55,875 nt of DNA. Origin: Verrucomicrobiales bacterium. Lineage in GTDB: Bacteria; Verrucomicrobiota; Verrucomicrobiia; Verrucomicrobiales; DEV007. The notes beneath the pieces were generated by a model. It was given only the letters and a program-made list of their open reading frames with translations. It searched no databases and was not told the DNA's origin. The position numbers were made by a program, and so were the translations under genes. This document shows, one piece after another, positions 8,415 to 17,492 of this stretch. The stretch is taken from the NCBI GenBank assembly GCA_029213005.1, contig JARGPI010000002.1, forward strand, positions 67,133 through 123,007, given 5' to 3'. Positions within the stretch are counted from its first letter, which is position 1, and every line of letters starts with the position of its first letter.

Positions 8415-9059
8415 TCAACCCGCTTCCGGTTGCAACCGTCGAAGCGCCCCTGAAAATGGATCGATCTGGAGGGTGACAAAATGGGATGGGAGCGTTTCCG
8501 ATGAAGTTAGATCCGCTTCCTCCACAACCGTAAGAAACCAGGCTCCGGGGGTGTCGTCCTGGAGATTGGTTGAGCCATCGGACATAAAGGTAAAAGAATA
8601 GTAGGTACCGGTTATTGATTTCGATTTATTGTCATCCGGCTGGGTTCCCTGCAATTCCGGTGCTGTCACCAGAGTCGAATACTGAGGGTCGTTCATGACA
8701 ATAATATTTGCGGGAAGATGAATGATTTTGGATTTTGCGATGGCAGCGGAGTCCCTGTCGGTCGGGTCCGCTTCATATAGATATTGCAGGCTTCTAAATT
8801 GTTTTCCGCCATCGGTAAAAATCGGATCCGCATAATAGTAAAACCGCACTTCGATGGGTCGGTTTTCCCGAATTGCTGTCTGTCTCGCCAGAGATAAGTT
8901 TCGGTGGATCAGGCCGACGCCACGCTGCATGTCAACATTCCCGATCACCTTTGCGGAAGGGGCTACGAGAGCGCTTAAGCCCAAAATGATGACCGTAACA
9001 ATAAGGACCTCTGCCAATGAAAATCCCCGATCCTGATTCCGTTTCGGTAGCAATTTCAT
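8415..9059 (-). CDS. Verru_Chthon cassette protein D (GspH/FimT-like pseudopilin)
   Basis: A 214-residue protein with a type IV prepilin leader: basic segment, cleavage site GFSLAEVL (Gly12/Phe13, Glu at +5), then a hydrophobic helix of about 20 residues. The layout corresponds to the minor pseudopilin GspH/FimT. It is the last gene of the A-B-C-D operon, 4 bp after gene C. The beta-rich C-terminal part should be exposed outside the inner membrane after processing by a prepilin peptidase, which is not encoded in this window. The stop codon abuts that of the convergent regulator gene. The cassette was defined in Verrucomicrobium and Chthoniobacter; its function is undetermined. Confidence 0.85.
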   Translation of the reverse strand: MKLLPKRNQDRGFSLAEVLIVTVIILGLSALVAPSAKVIGNVDMQRGVGLIHRNLSLARQTAIRENRPIEVRFYYYADPIFTDGGKQFRSLQYLYEADPTDRDSAAIAKSKIIHLPANIIVMNDPQYSTLVTAPELQGTQPDDNKSKSITGTYYSFTFMSDGSTNLQDDTPGAWFLTVVEEADLTSSETLPSHFVTLQIDPFSGALRRLQPEAG

Positions 9060-9063
9060 TTCG

Positions 9064-10143
9064 TTATCGTTCCGTTAGGTTTGTCCATTTTGCCGCGCGC
9101 ATCGCGACGGTGTCAGTAAAGACCTGATAAGTGAGATTCAGTTCCAACAATCGGTTTTCGAGCGTTTCCAGATCCGCCTCATACCGGCTCGCGTTTTGGA
9201 AAAGTGAATCGAGTTGAAGATCCGGCACATTTCGACCGAACTCTTCTTCCAATTTAATTGCTGAACGGTCGTCAATCGTAATCAAGGTGATATGGAGTAG
9301 CGACGGCAACTGATGTTTTGAGACTTGAAAACGGGGTTCGTTGGATTCGGAACTGCGCTGGAATTCCCGGGAATTATAATAGTAATCCGGGGCTATGTCC
9401 CAGGGCAGATCATTCACCTCATCAATAGGGGTGTCATTGCGGGATCGGCGGGGTGATATGATCAAAGCGATCACATTTTCCGCGATGGGCCGCGAATAGT
9501 CGTCGGCAAGACTTCTGAACCATTGGTAAAAATCAAAGCCGGGCGGCTGTTTTTTCAACTCTTCTCCATAAACCAACATCTTTTCCGTAGGAGGACGAAA
9601 CTCCATTAACCGAAAACGATAGCGCTCGCTGATTCCCTCCCGTCCCCGCATAAAGGGAGGGAGAAATTTTTCGTCACTGCCAAATTCAATGTAGTAACCC
9701 CAGGAGTTGAGAAGGGTGTCGAAGTTCCGATTATCCCGGTCGGCTGAGTAGTTAAACGGCCCCTGAAAAAAGATTGCGTGTCCGGGGCGGGTTTCTCCTC
9801 CGCCAAGAAGCTCCGGAAAATCTCCCAGCGGCGAACCGGATGGGCCGACCACAAAATGTAATTCCGATTGTTTTTGATATTGCAACGGATCTTCCGGGTC
9901 ATCGTAGTCCCAGTAGGTGTTGAGAACCGCCTGGCTGATGCGGCGGGTCATGGTCTGGAAAGCGCTTCGGGCGGTGCGAAACTGAGCGACTTTGGATTGG
10001 GAATAGTTGAACGTCGCTCTGGTCTTATCCACAATTTCGAATATAGCGGTCAGAATGACCATGAGGATGGCGATTGCAACCATCATCTCGATCAGGGAAA
10101 ATCCTGAAAGAGGAGAATTCGGTAGTGAACGGTTAGCGCGCAT
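9064..10143 (-). CDS. Verru_Chthon cassette protein C (GspJ/PilW-like pseudopilin)
   Basis: A 359-residue protein with a prepilin leader (SGFSLIEMMVAIAILMVI, cleavage after Gly14, Glu at +5) and a long C-terminal region rich in aromatic and charged residues. It corresponds in position and plan to the minor pseudopilin GspJ or PilW. Its ATG (10141-10143) overlaps the stop of gene B by one base (TGATG), a translational-coupling arrangement, and gene D starts 4 bp after its end. In type II secretion and type IV pili, the equivalent protein is part of the tip complex with GspI and GspK; a similar extracellular tip role is inferred here. Confidence 0.87.
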   Translation of the reverse strand: MRANRSLPNSPLSGFSLIEMMVAIAILMVILTAIFEIVDKTRATFNYSQSKVAQFRTARSAFQTMTRRISQAVLNTYWDYDDPEDPLQYQKQSELHFVVGPSGSPLGDFPELLGGGETRPGHAIFFQGPFNYSADRDNRNFDTLLNSWGYYIEFGSDEKFLPPFMRGREGISERYRFRLMEFRPPTEKMLVYGEELKKQPPGFDFYQWFRSLADDYSRPIAENVIALIISPRRSRNDTPIDEVNDLPWDIAPDYYYNSREFQRSSESNEPRFQVSKHQLPSLLHITLITIDDRSAIKLEEEFGRNVPDLQLDSLFQNASRYEADLETLENRLLELNLTYQVFTDTVAMRAAKWTNLTER

Positions 10144-10715
10144 CAGAGGACCTCACTGCTATTCATTTTCACGAGAATTCTGGAGTGAATGGTAACCTCT
10201 TCGAGCTCTCCCGGGTTTTCTATGTTCTGTCCGCTGGCCTGTAATCCCTCCGCTGCTTCTGCGACCCTGTCGACATCCTGTTTTCCCTTTTCCCCGTTGT
10301 TGGGTGAGATGAAGATATAAACCCTCCTCAAACAGGAAGAGGGTCGGGGCGATCCCGGTAAGGCAACCCCTGTGGTATCAATGCTGATCAGTGCGGTGTA
10401 AACTTGCATGCTGTCGTTGATGTCCTCCACTTCCTGGCCCTGATAGTCATAGTAGCGGTATCGCTGGTCAGGTGTTGTATACTCTTCCAGTTTATCCCAA
10501 TCGGACAATTGGAGTTCGCCGACCAATTTTTGAGCAATTCGTCCCTGTGTTGAGATGTCCCCGGCTTCTCCCACTAGATTGACTCCCGTGGATAGCATTC
10601 CGACCACTCCCACCATGACTGTGGATACGATCGCCAATGAAAGGGTAACTTCCACGAGGCTGAATCCCCGTTCGCCTGAGCGTCTTAATTTGTGTTTGGA
10701 TGGTTCGTGTTTCAT
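10143..10715 (-). CDS. Verru_Chthon cassette protein B (GspI/PilV-like pseudopilin)
   Basis: A 190-residue protein with prepilin signature RGFSLVEVTLSLAIV (about residues 16-30) and a following hydrophobic helix. The start is ATG 10715: the in-frame codon just before it (10716-10718) is TTG, and the ATG overlaps the stop of gene A by one base as TGATG. It corresponds in layout to GspI/PilV, the minor pseudopilin that nucleates the tip complex. The rest is soluble and beta-rich, with a DYQGQEV segment and two cysteine-poor lobes. It belongs to one transcript with A, C and D. Confidence 0.85.
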   Translation of the reverse strand: MKHEPSKHKLRRSGERGFSLVEVTLSLAIVSTVMVGVVGMLSTGVNLVGEAGDISTQGRIAQKLVGELQLSDWDKLEEYTTPDQRYRYYDYQGQEVEDINDSMQVYTALISIDTTGVALPGSPRPSSCLRRVYIFISPNNGEKGKQDVDRVAEAAEGLQASGQNIENPGELEEVTIHSRILVKMNSSEVL

Positions 10716-13700
10716 CAATAGAACTTTTGTTGATTCAGAATTCGGTATTGGCAGTGGTCGTCCACGGCTTCAGTGTCACTGACAGCCGGGTCGGCAAAAT
10801 CGGGCAGGTCGGAATTGGGGTTGATATATCGTTCGATTAAAGCGGACCCTCGCGATTCAGCTTTGACCTGGTCCAGTTCGTTGTCCCAGGTGTCGGGATC
10901 CGAATTTCTGGATTTTTTCAACACTTGAACCCGGTAGTGAATCCGATAGGTGTTTGATCGGGTGGTGAGCCGGGGTACGATGTGGCTATAGGGCATTTCG
11001 CGGGCATTATCCCCGGTCAACTGGTAGTCATCCCACCATTCCGTCATCGTCTCGTAGGTTCCATCAACTACCCCGGGTGGATAGGCACTTTCCGGAGGAA
11101 GGTCGTCAGTTCTGATCTTCTTTGGCACCAGGAAGACGTCGCACATTTCTGAGGGGGACCGAAACACATCCCCAATATCGAAACGCTCTTCAAAGCCCCT
11201 CAAAGTTCCGGTAGTTGCATCCAAATTTATCTGATAGCGGAACTCCCACGGGCAGACATCGAGGTCTTTATACCCGGGTTCTCCGGTCGATGGCCAATTT
11301 CCCGCGGCATCTGCGGGGATGGCGGCCACCCTCATATTCTTAAGCACACTATGCATTGCGGTTCGGCGTTTGATATAGCTGAACGGCATCATTTCGTAGT
11401 TCATGTTGACCTTGCCGGCTGTCGAAAGGGGTTCGCTGATGGCATAAGGCTCTACGACCGGCATCCAGAAAAGATCGAGCAGGAGGTGGTCGGGTGGGAT
11501 GGCAAATCCGGCGTGATCCGAACCGTCGACCGGGTCCAGTGCACCGGTGGAGCGGGCCGGTGGATTGGGGCAGAACAGCAGCGTTTGCCAAGGTGCCTGA
11601 GAGTAAATCCCGGTTGGCATGGCTCCGAAAATCACTCCGGATGCGACTTGCCGGTTCGGAGCAAAATCGATTCCGGTATTGTCGTGATAATAGTACCCAT
11701 AGGTGTAGTAGCTCGAATCATCTTTGATGAAGGAGTCATTGCGTCGGCTGGCACCCGCCTCAAAATTTCGGCGAACAAATGGACCATCGGGAAGTATCGC
11801 CAGTCCATTTTCCCAGTCACCGGGGCGATTGTTGTTCATCGTTGCGCCGTTCAAGCCGTTTGCTGTCACGGGTGCCGCAAACGGACCGTATGATGCGTTT
11901 TCCACGAGTCGTCCCGTGGTTGACTGGTTGCTGGGCCGGGATACATCGTTAGTAACGATCTCGTCTTTAATGGTATTGTTTTCCCCGTTCCAGCCAAACA
12001 TTCCGAGACCTGAAAAGCGGTCGTCCCGCAGGCTTTGGGCATGCCGTTTCGCGGTGGTTTTACTATGGTAGTCCGGATGAGGTCGAAAGTAGTTTTCAGG
12101 AATTTCGAACCTGCCCGCCACCAACCGGTAGTCGCCTTTAGTCGGGCCCGCGGGATCAATCTCAATTGACCGGACGACATCGTTTTCCTGAATCAGGACG
12201 CGGCGATAGTCCCGTTGAAACCCGAGTAACTGGGCGATTTTCGGATGATCATTTTGCGGAGCACCGGATAAACTGGCGTTACCCGGATTTGCGGACCGTC
12301 TGGCCCGTGCGTCGAAGGGCTCAGGCAGGGTCACTCCTTCGGTCGCCCTCGGAACTGGCCATTCAGATGAGCTGGGGAAATTCAGATTCAGGACCTGCAT
12401 CTCTTCGCTGAACCCTGACTTTGGATGGGTCTTGAGGGTTACCTTGATCGTTCCCCCGGTGAACTTCATGGTGTCCCGGGTGTCTGCGGGATCATCGACA
12501 AGCGTAATGGGTTGGGAAATCAATTGGTGAACCCGGTAAGCTCTTTCGTCGTTCCATGGTGGAGGGCTGCCGGGTGCTGTTTTGGCCCCGCCATGAGCAA
12601 TCAGCTGAAGGAGGATCGGGCTGTGACTGGTAAAGCTTCCCCAGCCACCTCCGTGTTGTTCCCTTTCTATAAAAGTGCGACCGACTTCGGGAAACTGCAT
12701 CGATCTGTCGTTGAGTTGGAATTGGTCGAGCCCTTCCACTTTGATTTCCATGCCGGGAGATTGATGGGGCATTCCGGGCGCTGGTTTGAAAGTTTCGAAA
12801 ACGAGAAAGGCCTGTACGCTGGTGGCCCTTGCCGCTGTGTTGGCAAGAGGGCCCGGCTCGACTTCGGTTGCGTAGAGAATTAGCGCGGCCTCGGTGATGG
12901 TCGGCATCAGACCGAAACCTTTTTTCTTCCCGCCGTTTTCATCCAGGACCATGGGCGCGACCATAAATTCCCCGATTTTTTGCGGGTTGTGTCCGGTAAA
13001 TTGGTGGGTCGGAGCAATACCCCGGTTGAACAGGTTTACCGATGACCGGAGCCAATCAACCAACCTTAAGGTGACCTGTTCCTGGTCGTCTTTGCCCCAC
13101 TTCGCCTTGAAGGAGGTGCCCCCAAATCCCGGAATCAGTTTGGAGGTGGAGTTTCGCAGATAATCCAGCATTTGCTGATTCCGCTCAATTTCGAGGTCCT
13201 GAGTCGTGCTATAGGCACTGCCGTATATGGTGCCGCTGGTTTCCGAGGGCGCATGCCTTTGTATATAGTAAGGGTGCCCGCCGGCTGTCGAACAAAAGGC
13301 GAGTAACCGCTCGGTTGGGTTCCGTTTTTCCAGAGCTTCCCGATAGAGAGGCCATAGAGCCACTTTGGGACGATTAAAAAGAGTGGTCTCCGGAGCCCTG
13401 CTGTTGGCCGTTAGAAAAAAGCGGGATCGCTTCAGTATTTCGGTGGGATCAATCCCGTTTGCCGATAGGACATTCTGTTCCCGGTTCTTTGTATTTGAGG
13501 AGCTTTGGGCGAAGAGAAACTCATCAACCGTGGCATAAAGGCGGTCATCGTCCTGCGGCTCGATCTTGGCAAAATGGGATAGAACATTGGCTCCGCGGCT
13601 CCCGCTGAGAACCACGCGCGGTGTCAGGTCGTAGTAGCGCTCCAGTTCATCGAGGTTGGTAACCGGTTTGCTCCCTTGTCGCATTTCACTTCCGAAAATG

Positions 13701-14587
13701 CCGCTCAGACTCGTTTCGGCGGGATGGCCCGGGTAACGACTGAACTCACCACGCACCGGCATACTCGAAGCGTATCCATACGGCTTTTCAGGATAGCTAC
13801 TGATGTCGGGCGCATTTCCACGCTCAGTGCGGGTATGCCCCAGAGGGTGATCCCAGAACACTCCCTCAGAAGCGGTGTTGATGTTGACTTTGCAGGTTTC
13901 ATCATCGGTCCAGAAAGCGATGCGTCCGTTTATCGGGTTATCCTCAGTAGGGGTTCTCAAACCATTGAATTTTCCATTCGAATCGAGGTGCCCAAAGGTC
14001 CCGTCGCGGAGAACGTAGAGCCAACGGGTTGGCATCGGAGCTTCCCCTTCCGTTACCCCGGGGATTTTCTCGATTTCAAATCCATCAACCACCTCAGTCA
14101 GGGAAGGATCAATGATGGGGTAGGTTCCATTGCTACCGGTCTCGTTCAGGTCAGTGAAGATCTCGGGATAACTTTGCCAGTCTTCCGGAGGGAGATCGCT
14201 TGCCGGGTCAAATGACGACCCTTCCACCATCACCGGTGCGGAGTAGAGTTTGTAAGCTGATGATAATTGACTCCGCCTCGTGGAGGGCATCGGGTCGGTC
14301 CCGAATCGGCGAATCATTCCCGGCTGGGAAGTCCAGGTGTGGGTGGAACCAAGGTCGCTGGTCGCATCTCTAATTTGACCAATCACAATATTAAAGGTGT
14401 CGTCAGCCAACTCTTCGAGCTTTCTCATTTCGACTTCGCCGTTTGAAGCCCGGAATTCATTATCGGCGACCATCAGCAGTGTGATGGATAGCAGAGTGAC
14501 CAGAACCATCATCATCAAAACCACGACTAGCGCGACCCCTTTCTCCGGGACTTTTCTGCTTGGTTGAGATGATTTTTGATAACGCAT
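10715..14587 (-). CDS. Verru_Chthon cassette protein A (very large GspK/PilX-like protein)
   Basis: A 1290-residue protein, first gene of the cassette. The N-terminus has a basic tip, then a prepilin-like hydrophobic helix (residues about 17-43, GVALVVVLMMMVLVTLL) without the usual FSL-E motif, as in GspK and PilX, where the +5 Glu is absent or altered. It continues with NEFRASNGEVEMRKLEEL, the helix typical of PilX/GspK. GspK is normally about 330 residues, so about 900 residues of extra extracellular sequence are present, rich in Tyr, Pro, Asn and Gly, with many DP and RNY-type turns that suggest a surface-exposed beta architecture. A stretch KVNINTASEGVFWDHP (about 235) and later KVNMNYEMMPFSY recall the GspK 'nIN.A' region twice. 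Function is unknown. Confidence 0.85.
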   Translation of the reverse strand: MRYQKSSQPSRKVPEKGVALVVVLMMMVLVTLLSITLLMVADNEFRASNGEVEMRKLEELADDTFNIVIGQIRDATSDLGSTHTWTSQPGMIRRFGTDPMPSTRRSQLSSAYKLYSAPVMVEGSSFDPASDLPPEDWQSYPEIFTDLNETGSNGTYPIIDPSLTEVVDGFEIEKIPGVTEGEAPMPTRWLYVLRDGTFGHLDSNGKFNGLRTPTEDNPINGRIAFWTDDETCKVNINTASEGVFWDHPLGHTRTERGNAPDISSYPEKPYGYASSMPVRGEFSRYPGHPAETSLSGIFGSEMRQGSKPVTNLDELERYYDLTPRVVLSGSRGANVLSHFAKIEPQDDDRLYATVDEFLFAQSSSNTKNREQNVLSANGIDPTEILKRSRFFLTANSRAPETTLFNRPKVALWPLYREALEKRNPTERLLAFCSTAGGHPYYIQRHAPSETSGTIYGSAYSTTQDLEIERNQQMLDYLRNSTSKLIPGFGGTSFKAKWGKDDQEQVTLRLVDWLRSSVNLFNRGIAPTHQFTGHNPQKIGEFMVAPMVLDENGGKKKGFGLMPTITEAALILYATEVEPGPLANTAARATSVQAFLVFETFKPAPGMPHQSPGMEIKVEGLDQFQLNDRSMQFPEVGRTFIEREQHGGGWGSFTSHSPILLQLIAHGGAKTAPGSPPPWNDERAYRVHQLISQPITLVDDPADTRDTMKFTGGTIKVTLKTHPKSGFSEEMQVLNLNFPSSSEWPVPRATEGVTLPEPFDARARRSANPGNASLSGAPQNDHPKIAQLLGFQRDYRRVLIQENDVVRSIEIDPAGPTKGDYRLVAGRFEIPENYFRPHPDYHSKTTAKRHAQSLRDDRFSGLGMFGWNGENNTIKDEIVTNDVSRPSNQSTTGRLVENASYGPFAAPVTANGLNGATMNNNRPGDWENGLAILPDGPFVRRNFEAGASRRNDSFIKDDSSYYTYGYYYHDNTGIDFAPNRQVASGVIFGAMPTGIYSQAPWQTLLFCPNPPARSTGALDPVDGSDHAGFAIPPDHLLLDLFWMPVVEPYAISEPLSTAGKVNMNYEMMPFSYIKRRTAMHSVLKNMRVAAIPADAAGNWPSTGEPGYKDLDVCPWEFRYQINLDATTGTLRGFEERFDIGDVFRSPSEMCDVFLVPKKIRTDDLPPESAYPPGVVDGTYETMTEWWDDYQLTGDNAREMPYSHIVPRLTTRSNTYRIHYRVQVLKKSRNSDPDTWDNELDQVKAESRGSALIERYINPNSDLPDFADPAVSDTEAVDDHCQYRILNQQKFY

Positions 14588-14894
14588 TCCAGTACGAAAT
14601 TACGTTGACACGGACCTTGTTCAACTCGAAAGCAGGTCCCGGTTAGGTTCAGTTCGTGTCCCATTATGGAACAAGGTTAAGTCGCTTATAATGAGCGGGT
14701 AGCGGGCGGCATGAATAGTGCTTTAATGCTATATCCGGCTGCCGAAAAATGGGGTAATTCTATACCCCTAAATTGACTGAAAATGGGCGTTTTGTGATGT
14801 GAGGCAAGGCATGGTGTATCCCGCATAAATCTTCAGTGAATCGCGTGCTGTGGGAACTCATTGACATGATCTTCGCTTTCCACTAAACAGATTT
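14588..14894. other. Divergent intergenic region between cassette protein A and the M24 peptidase
   Basis: A 307-bp gap without a convincing gene. It should contain the cassette promoter (minus strand) and the peptidase promoter (plus strand). A short inverted repeat, CCTTGTTC at 14615-14622 and GAACAAGG at 14669-14676, lies 28-89 bp upstream of cassette gene A and is a candidate operator. A TTGACA box is at 14861. No RNA gene is seen. Confidence 0.5.
14861..14889 (+). promoter_or_regulatory. Possible sigma-70-type promoter of the M24 peptidase gene
   Basis: A perfect -35 box TTGACA (14861-14866) is followed after 17 bp by TAAACA (14884-14889), only three of six matches to TATAAT. The predicted transcription start would fall on or near ATG 14895, which would give a leaderless mRNA. 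The weak -10 box keeps confidence low. Confidence 0.3.
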
Positions 14895-15986
14895 ATGGCT
14901 GAACTACCCCGTCTTTCGATTGCTCTTTGTCGTGAACGTCAATTCCGGTTGATTGAGGAAATGAGGTCTCTTGGAATCTCAAAAGCGTTGCTGACCTCCC
15001 GGGAAAATGTTCACTGGCTAACGGGTTTCTGGGCTCACCCCCTCATGAAAACAGCTGCGACTCTGGAGATCGACGGAACTTGTACGCTATTTGCTCCGAA
15101 TGCAGTGCCTGATCACTCTAGCGCGACAGAGGCAGTCGTTTTTGAGGCTTCGAAACTCTGTACGCTGCGGCAGGACCAGGTCGCAGCTATTGCCGGCTTG
15201 ATTCCGGAATTCGAGAAGGTGTCAGCTACAGACTTTTCGGATTGCCCGGTTCTTTACCGCGAACGGATGGCGGATCAGATTGTCGATTTGGAACCGGCGG
15301 TCCTGAAGCTGCGCCGCAGCAAAGACCGTGATGAAGTTGATATGCTGAGGCATGCGATAGGGTGCACCCATGCGATGTATACCCGGGCCCGTGAAATCAT
15401 CACACCCGGTATCACTGAGTTGGAAGTATACAGTGAACTATACAAAGCGGGCGTGGCTGCCGCCGGTGAACCGCTCACCGCTTGTGGCAATGATTATCAG
15501 AGTAACAATCCCGGTGGACCTCCGAGAGATCGGGAGGCTCAAAGTGGTGAGTTGATGATACTGGATTTGGGTCCGGCGTATCGTGGCTATCATGCTGATA
15601 ATTGCCGGACCTTTGCGGTCAACCAATCGCCTACGGATGAACAGCTCGCTGCGTTTGATGTGATTAAAAATGCTCACGAACTGGTGGCGGCGGAAGTGAA
15701 GCCGGGCCTCTCCTGTCGGGAGCTGTATTACAAGGTGAAGGCTTTGCTGGATGATTATCATCAGGATGCTTTTTTTCATCACCTCGGGCACGGTATCGGT
15801 TTGTATCCGCATGAAGCGCCGCATCTGAATCCCGATTGGGATGAGTCATTCCTAGAAGGAGATGTCTTTGCGGTGGAGCCGGGGCTCTATACTGATGAGT
15901 TGCACGCCGGGATCAGGATTGAGGAAAATTACCTGGTTACAGCTAACGGTATTGAGAAGCTGACGGAGACTCCAATCGAGCTCTAG
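14895..15986 (+). CDS. M24 family metallopeptidase (Xaa-Pro aminopeptidase-like)
   Basis: A 363-residue cytoplasmic peptidase of the 'pita-bread' fold. Residues 1-135 are a creatinase-like N-terminal domain and residues about 140-363 the catalytic domain. The dinuclear metal ligands are visible: Asp224 (MILDLGPAYRG), Asp235 (YHADNCRTF), His299 (HHLGHGIGLYPHE), Glu328 (AVEPGLY) and a Glu at 343/344 (IRIEEN). Such enzymes remove N-terminal residues before proline; whether this is a prolidase or an aminopeptidase cannot be told. Length is normal for short PepQ/PepP-like enzymes. It is 69 bp upstream of the Tat oxidoreductase gene on the same strand, without a clear functional tie. Confidence 0.88.
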   Translation: MAELPRLSIALCRERQFRLIEEMRSLGISKALLTSRENVHWLTGFWAHPLMKTAATLEIDGTCTLFAPNAVPDHSSATEAVVFEASKLCTLRQDQVAAIAGLIPEFEKVSATDFSDCPVLYRERMADQIVDLEPAVLKLRRSKDRDEVDMLRHAIGCTHAMYTRAREIITPGITELEVYSELYKAGVAAAGEPLTACGNDYQSNNPGGPPRDREAQSGELMILDLGPAYRGYHADNCRTFAVNQSPTDEQLAAFDVIKNAHELVAAEVKPGLSCRELYYKVKALLDDYHQDAFFHHLGHGIGLYPHEAPHLNPDWDESFLEGDVFAVEPGLYTDELHAGIRIEENYLVTANGIEKLTETPIEL

Positions 15987-16055
15987 GGTGCGGTTAGCGG
16001 AAATCCGTATTAAAGCAGTCTCGATCTTCTTTCGGGAATTCGGGAAGCTGGCTCT

Positions 16056-17489
16056 ATGAGCAAAGAGAAATTGAGTCGTCGTAACTTTTCCAAAACGATC
16101 GGCGCTGCTGCCGGTGCTTCCGCCTTTGGGTTTCAATTTGTCCCCGGCCATGTCTGGGGCGCGAATTCGAGAATCCAGATTGCAGGGATCGGGTCCGGCG
16201 GAAAAGGGAAAGCGGATTTGGCAGGTTCGGCCAAAGCCGGGATGCACGTGACCGCTTTGGTCGATGTGGTGGATGCCAGAAAGCTGGCGATACGGGGCGG
16301 AAAAGATTCGAAAAAGCTTCGCAGTCGTCTCAGCTCTATGGGCCATGCAAGGGATACCTATTCCGATGCCAAATTCTATACTGACTACCGGGAGATGTTC
16401 CATGATATGGGCGATAAGATCGATGCTGTCACCGTGTCGACACCGGACCATCATCACTTTCATGCCTCGGTCATGGCGATGAAAGCCGGTAAACATGTCT
16501 ACTGTCAGAAACCTTTGACGCATGGGATCTGGGAGGCCCGGATGCTGACAAAGCTGGCTAAAGAAACCGGTGTGAAAACTCAGATGGGAAATCAGGCCCA
16601 TGCCAACAGCCACATGCGCCGGGTGGTTGAATTGCTTCGTGCCGGAATCATCGGAAAGGTGAGTGAGGTTCACGCCTGGACGAACCGGCCGATCTGGGCT
16701 CAGGGGTTTGATGTCACTCCGCCTGCCGAGACGCCCCCGGAAGGGATCGACTGGGAGCAGTGGATCGGGCCCGCTCCGTGGGTCGATTACAGTTCCAAAA
16801 TCGCACCGTTTTCCTGGCGGGGTTGGTGGAATTTCGGAACGGGAGCGCTGGGCGATATGGCCTGTCATATTATGGATTTGCCATACTGGGGGCTGGGTCT
16901 CACATCACCGGTTTCGGTTCAGGCGAAACAGGAGGGTGGTACCAAACTTTCCGCCCCGATTAATTCCACAATCGAGTATGATTTTGCTAACGAAGGCGTC
17001 AAGCTTCACTGGTATGACGGCCAGATCGGCGCTTTATTTGATTCAGAAAACTGGCGACTCAACAAAGGTGAGTTCAACCGTCCTGACGAGAAAATTCTGG
17101 AGGGGGTGAATTACAAAGAATTCGGCAGTGTCATCGTGGGGGACCGGGGAAAACTGTTTTTCAATCGAAAAAATGACACCTGGTTTGTGAAACCAAGCAG
17201 TGCGCTTGCAGAAATAAAGGAGTGGCCGGAGAAAAGTGTTCCCCGGGCAAAAGGTGATGATAACTATGCGGAATGGCTTGAAGCCATCGAAGGCAAGGTA
17301 GAGCGAGGTCAGTCCGATTTTGCTTATGCCGGGCCGTTTACCGAAACGATTCTGCTGGGTTGTGTGGCCCAACAGAATCCGGGTGAAAAGCTGAAATGGG
17401 ATGCCGGATCTCTCAGTTTCAAAGGACGTGAGGACCTGAATCCAATTGTGAGGCGTGAATATAGAAAGGGCTGGGAAATTGAAGTATAG
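16056..17489 (+). CDS. Tat-exported Gfo/Idh/MocA family oxidoreductase
   Basis: A 477-residue NAD(P)-dependent oxidoreductase. The N-terminus has a twin-arginine signal, SRRNFSKTIGAAAGASAFG, so the folded protein is probably sent to the periplasm. The Rossmann motif follows (IQIAGIGSGGKG, about residues 45-56), then AVTVSTPDHHHFHASV and the conserved lysine in YCQKPLTHG. The C-terminal half is the usual beta-sheet substrate domain, with WNFGTGALGDMACHIMDLPYW. Family members act on sugars, inositols or glycosides; the exported versions are very common in Planctomycetota and Verrucomicrobiota. The substrate cannot be named. The convergent histidine kinase gene ends 3 bp after its stop. Confidence 0.9.
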   Translation: MSKEKLSRRNFSKTIGAAAGASAFGFQFVPGHVWGANSRIQIAGIGSGGKGKADLAGSAKAGMHVTALVDVVDARKLAIRGGKDSKKLRSRLSSMGHARDTYSDAKFYTDYREMFHDMGDKIDAVTVSTPDHHHFHASVMAMKAGKHVYCQKPLTHGIWEARMLTKLAKETGVKTQMGNQAHANSHMRRVVELLRAGIIGKVSEVHAWTNRPIWAQGFDVTPPAETPPEGIDWEQWIGPAPWVDYSSKIAPFSWRGWWNFGTGALGDMACHIMDLPYWGLGLTSPVSVQAKQEGGTKLSAPINSTIEYDFANEGVKLHWYDGQIGALFDSENWRLNKGEFNRPDEKILEGVNYKEFGSVIVGDRGKLFFNRKNDTWFVKPSSALAEIKEWPEKSVPRAKGDDNYAEWLEAIEGKVERGQSDFAYAGPFTETILLGCVAQQNPGEKLKWDAGSLSFKGREDLNPIVRREYRKGWEIEV

Positions 17490-17492
17490 CAA

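Noticed and set aside
15852..16868. 338-residue minus-strand open frame
   Set aside because: Antisense to the M24 peptidase end and the Tat oxidoreductase, both with clear motifs.
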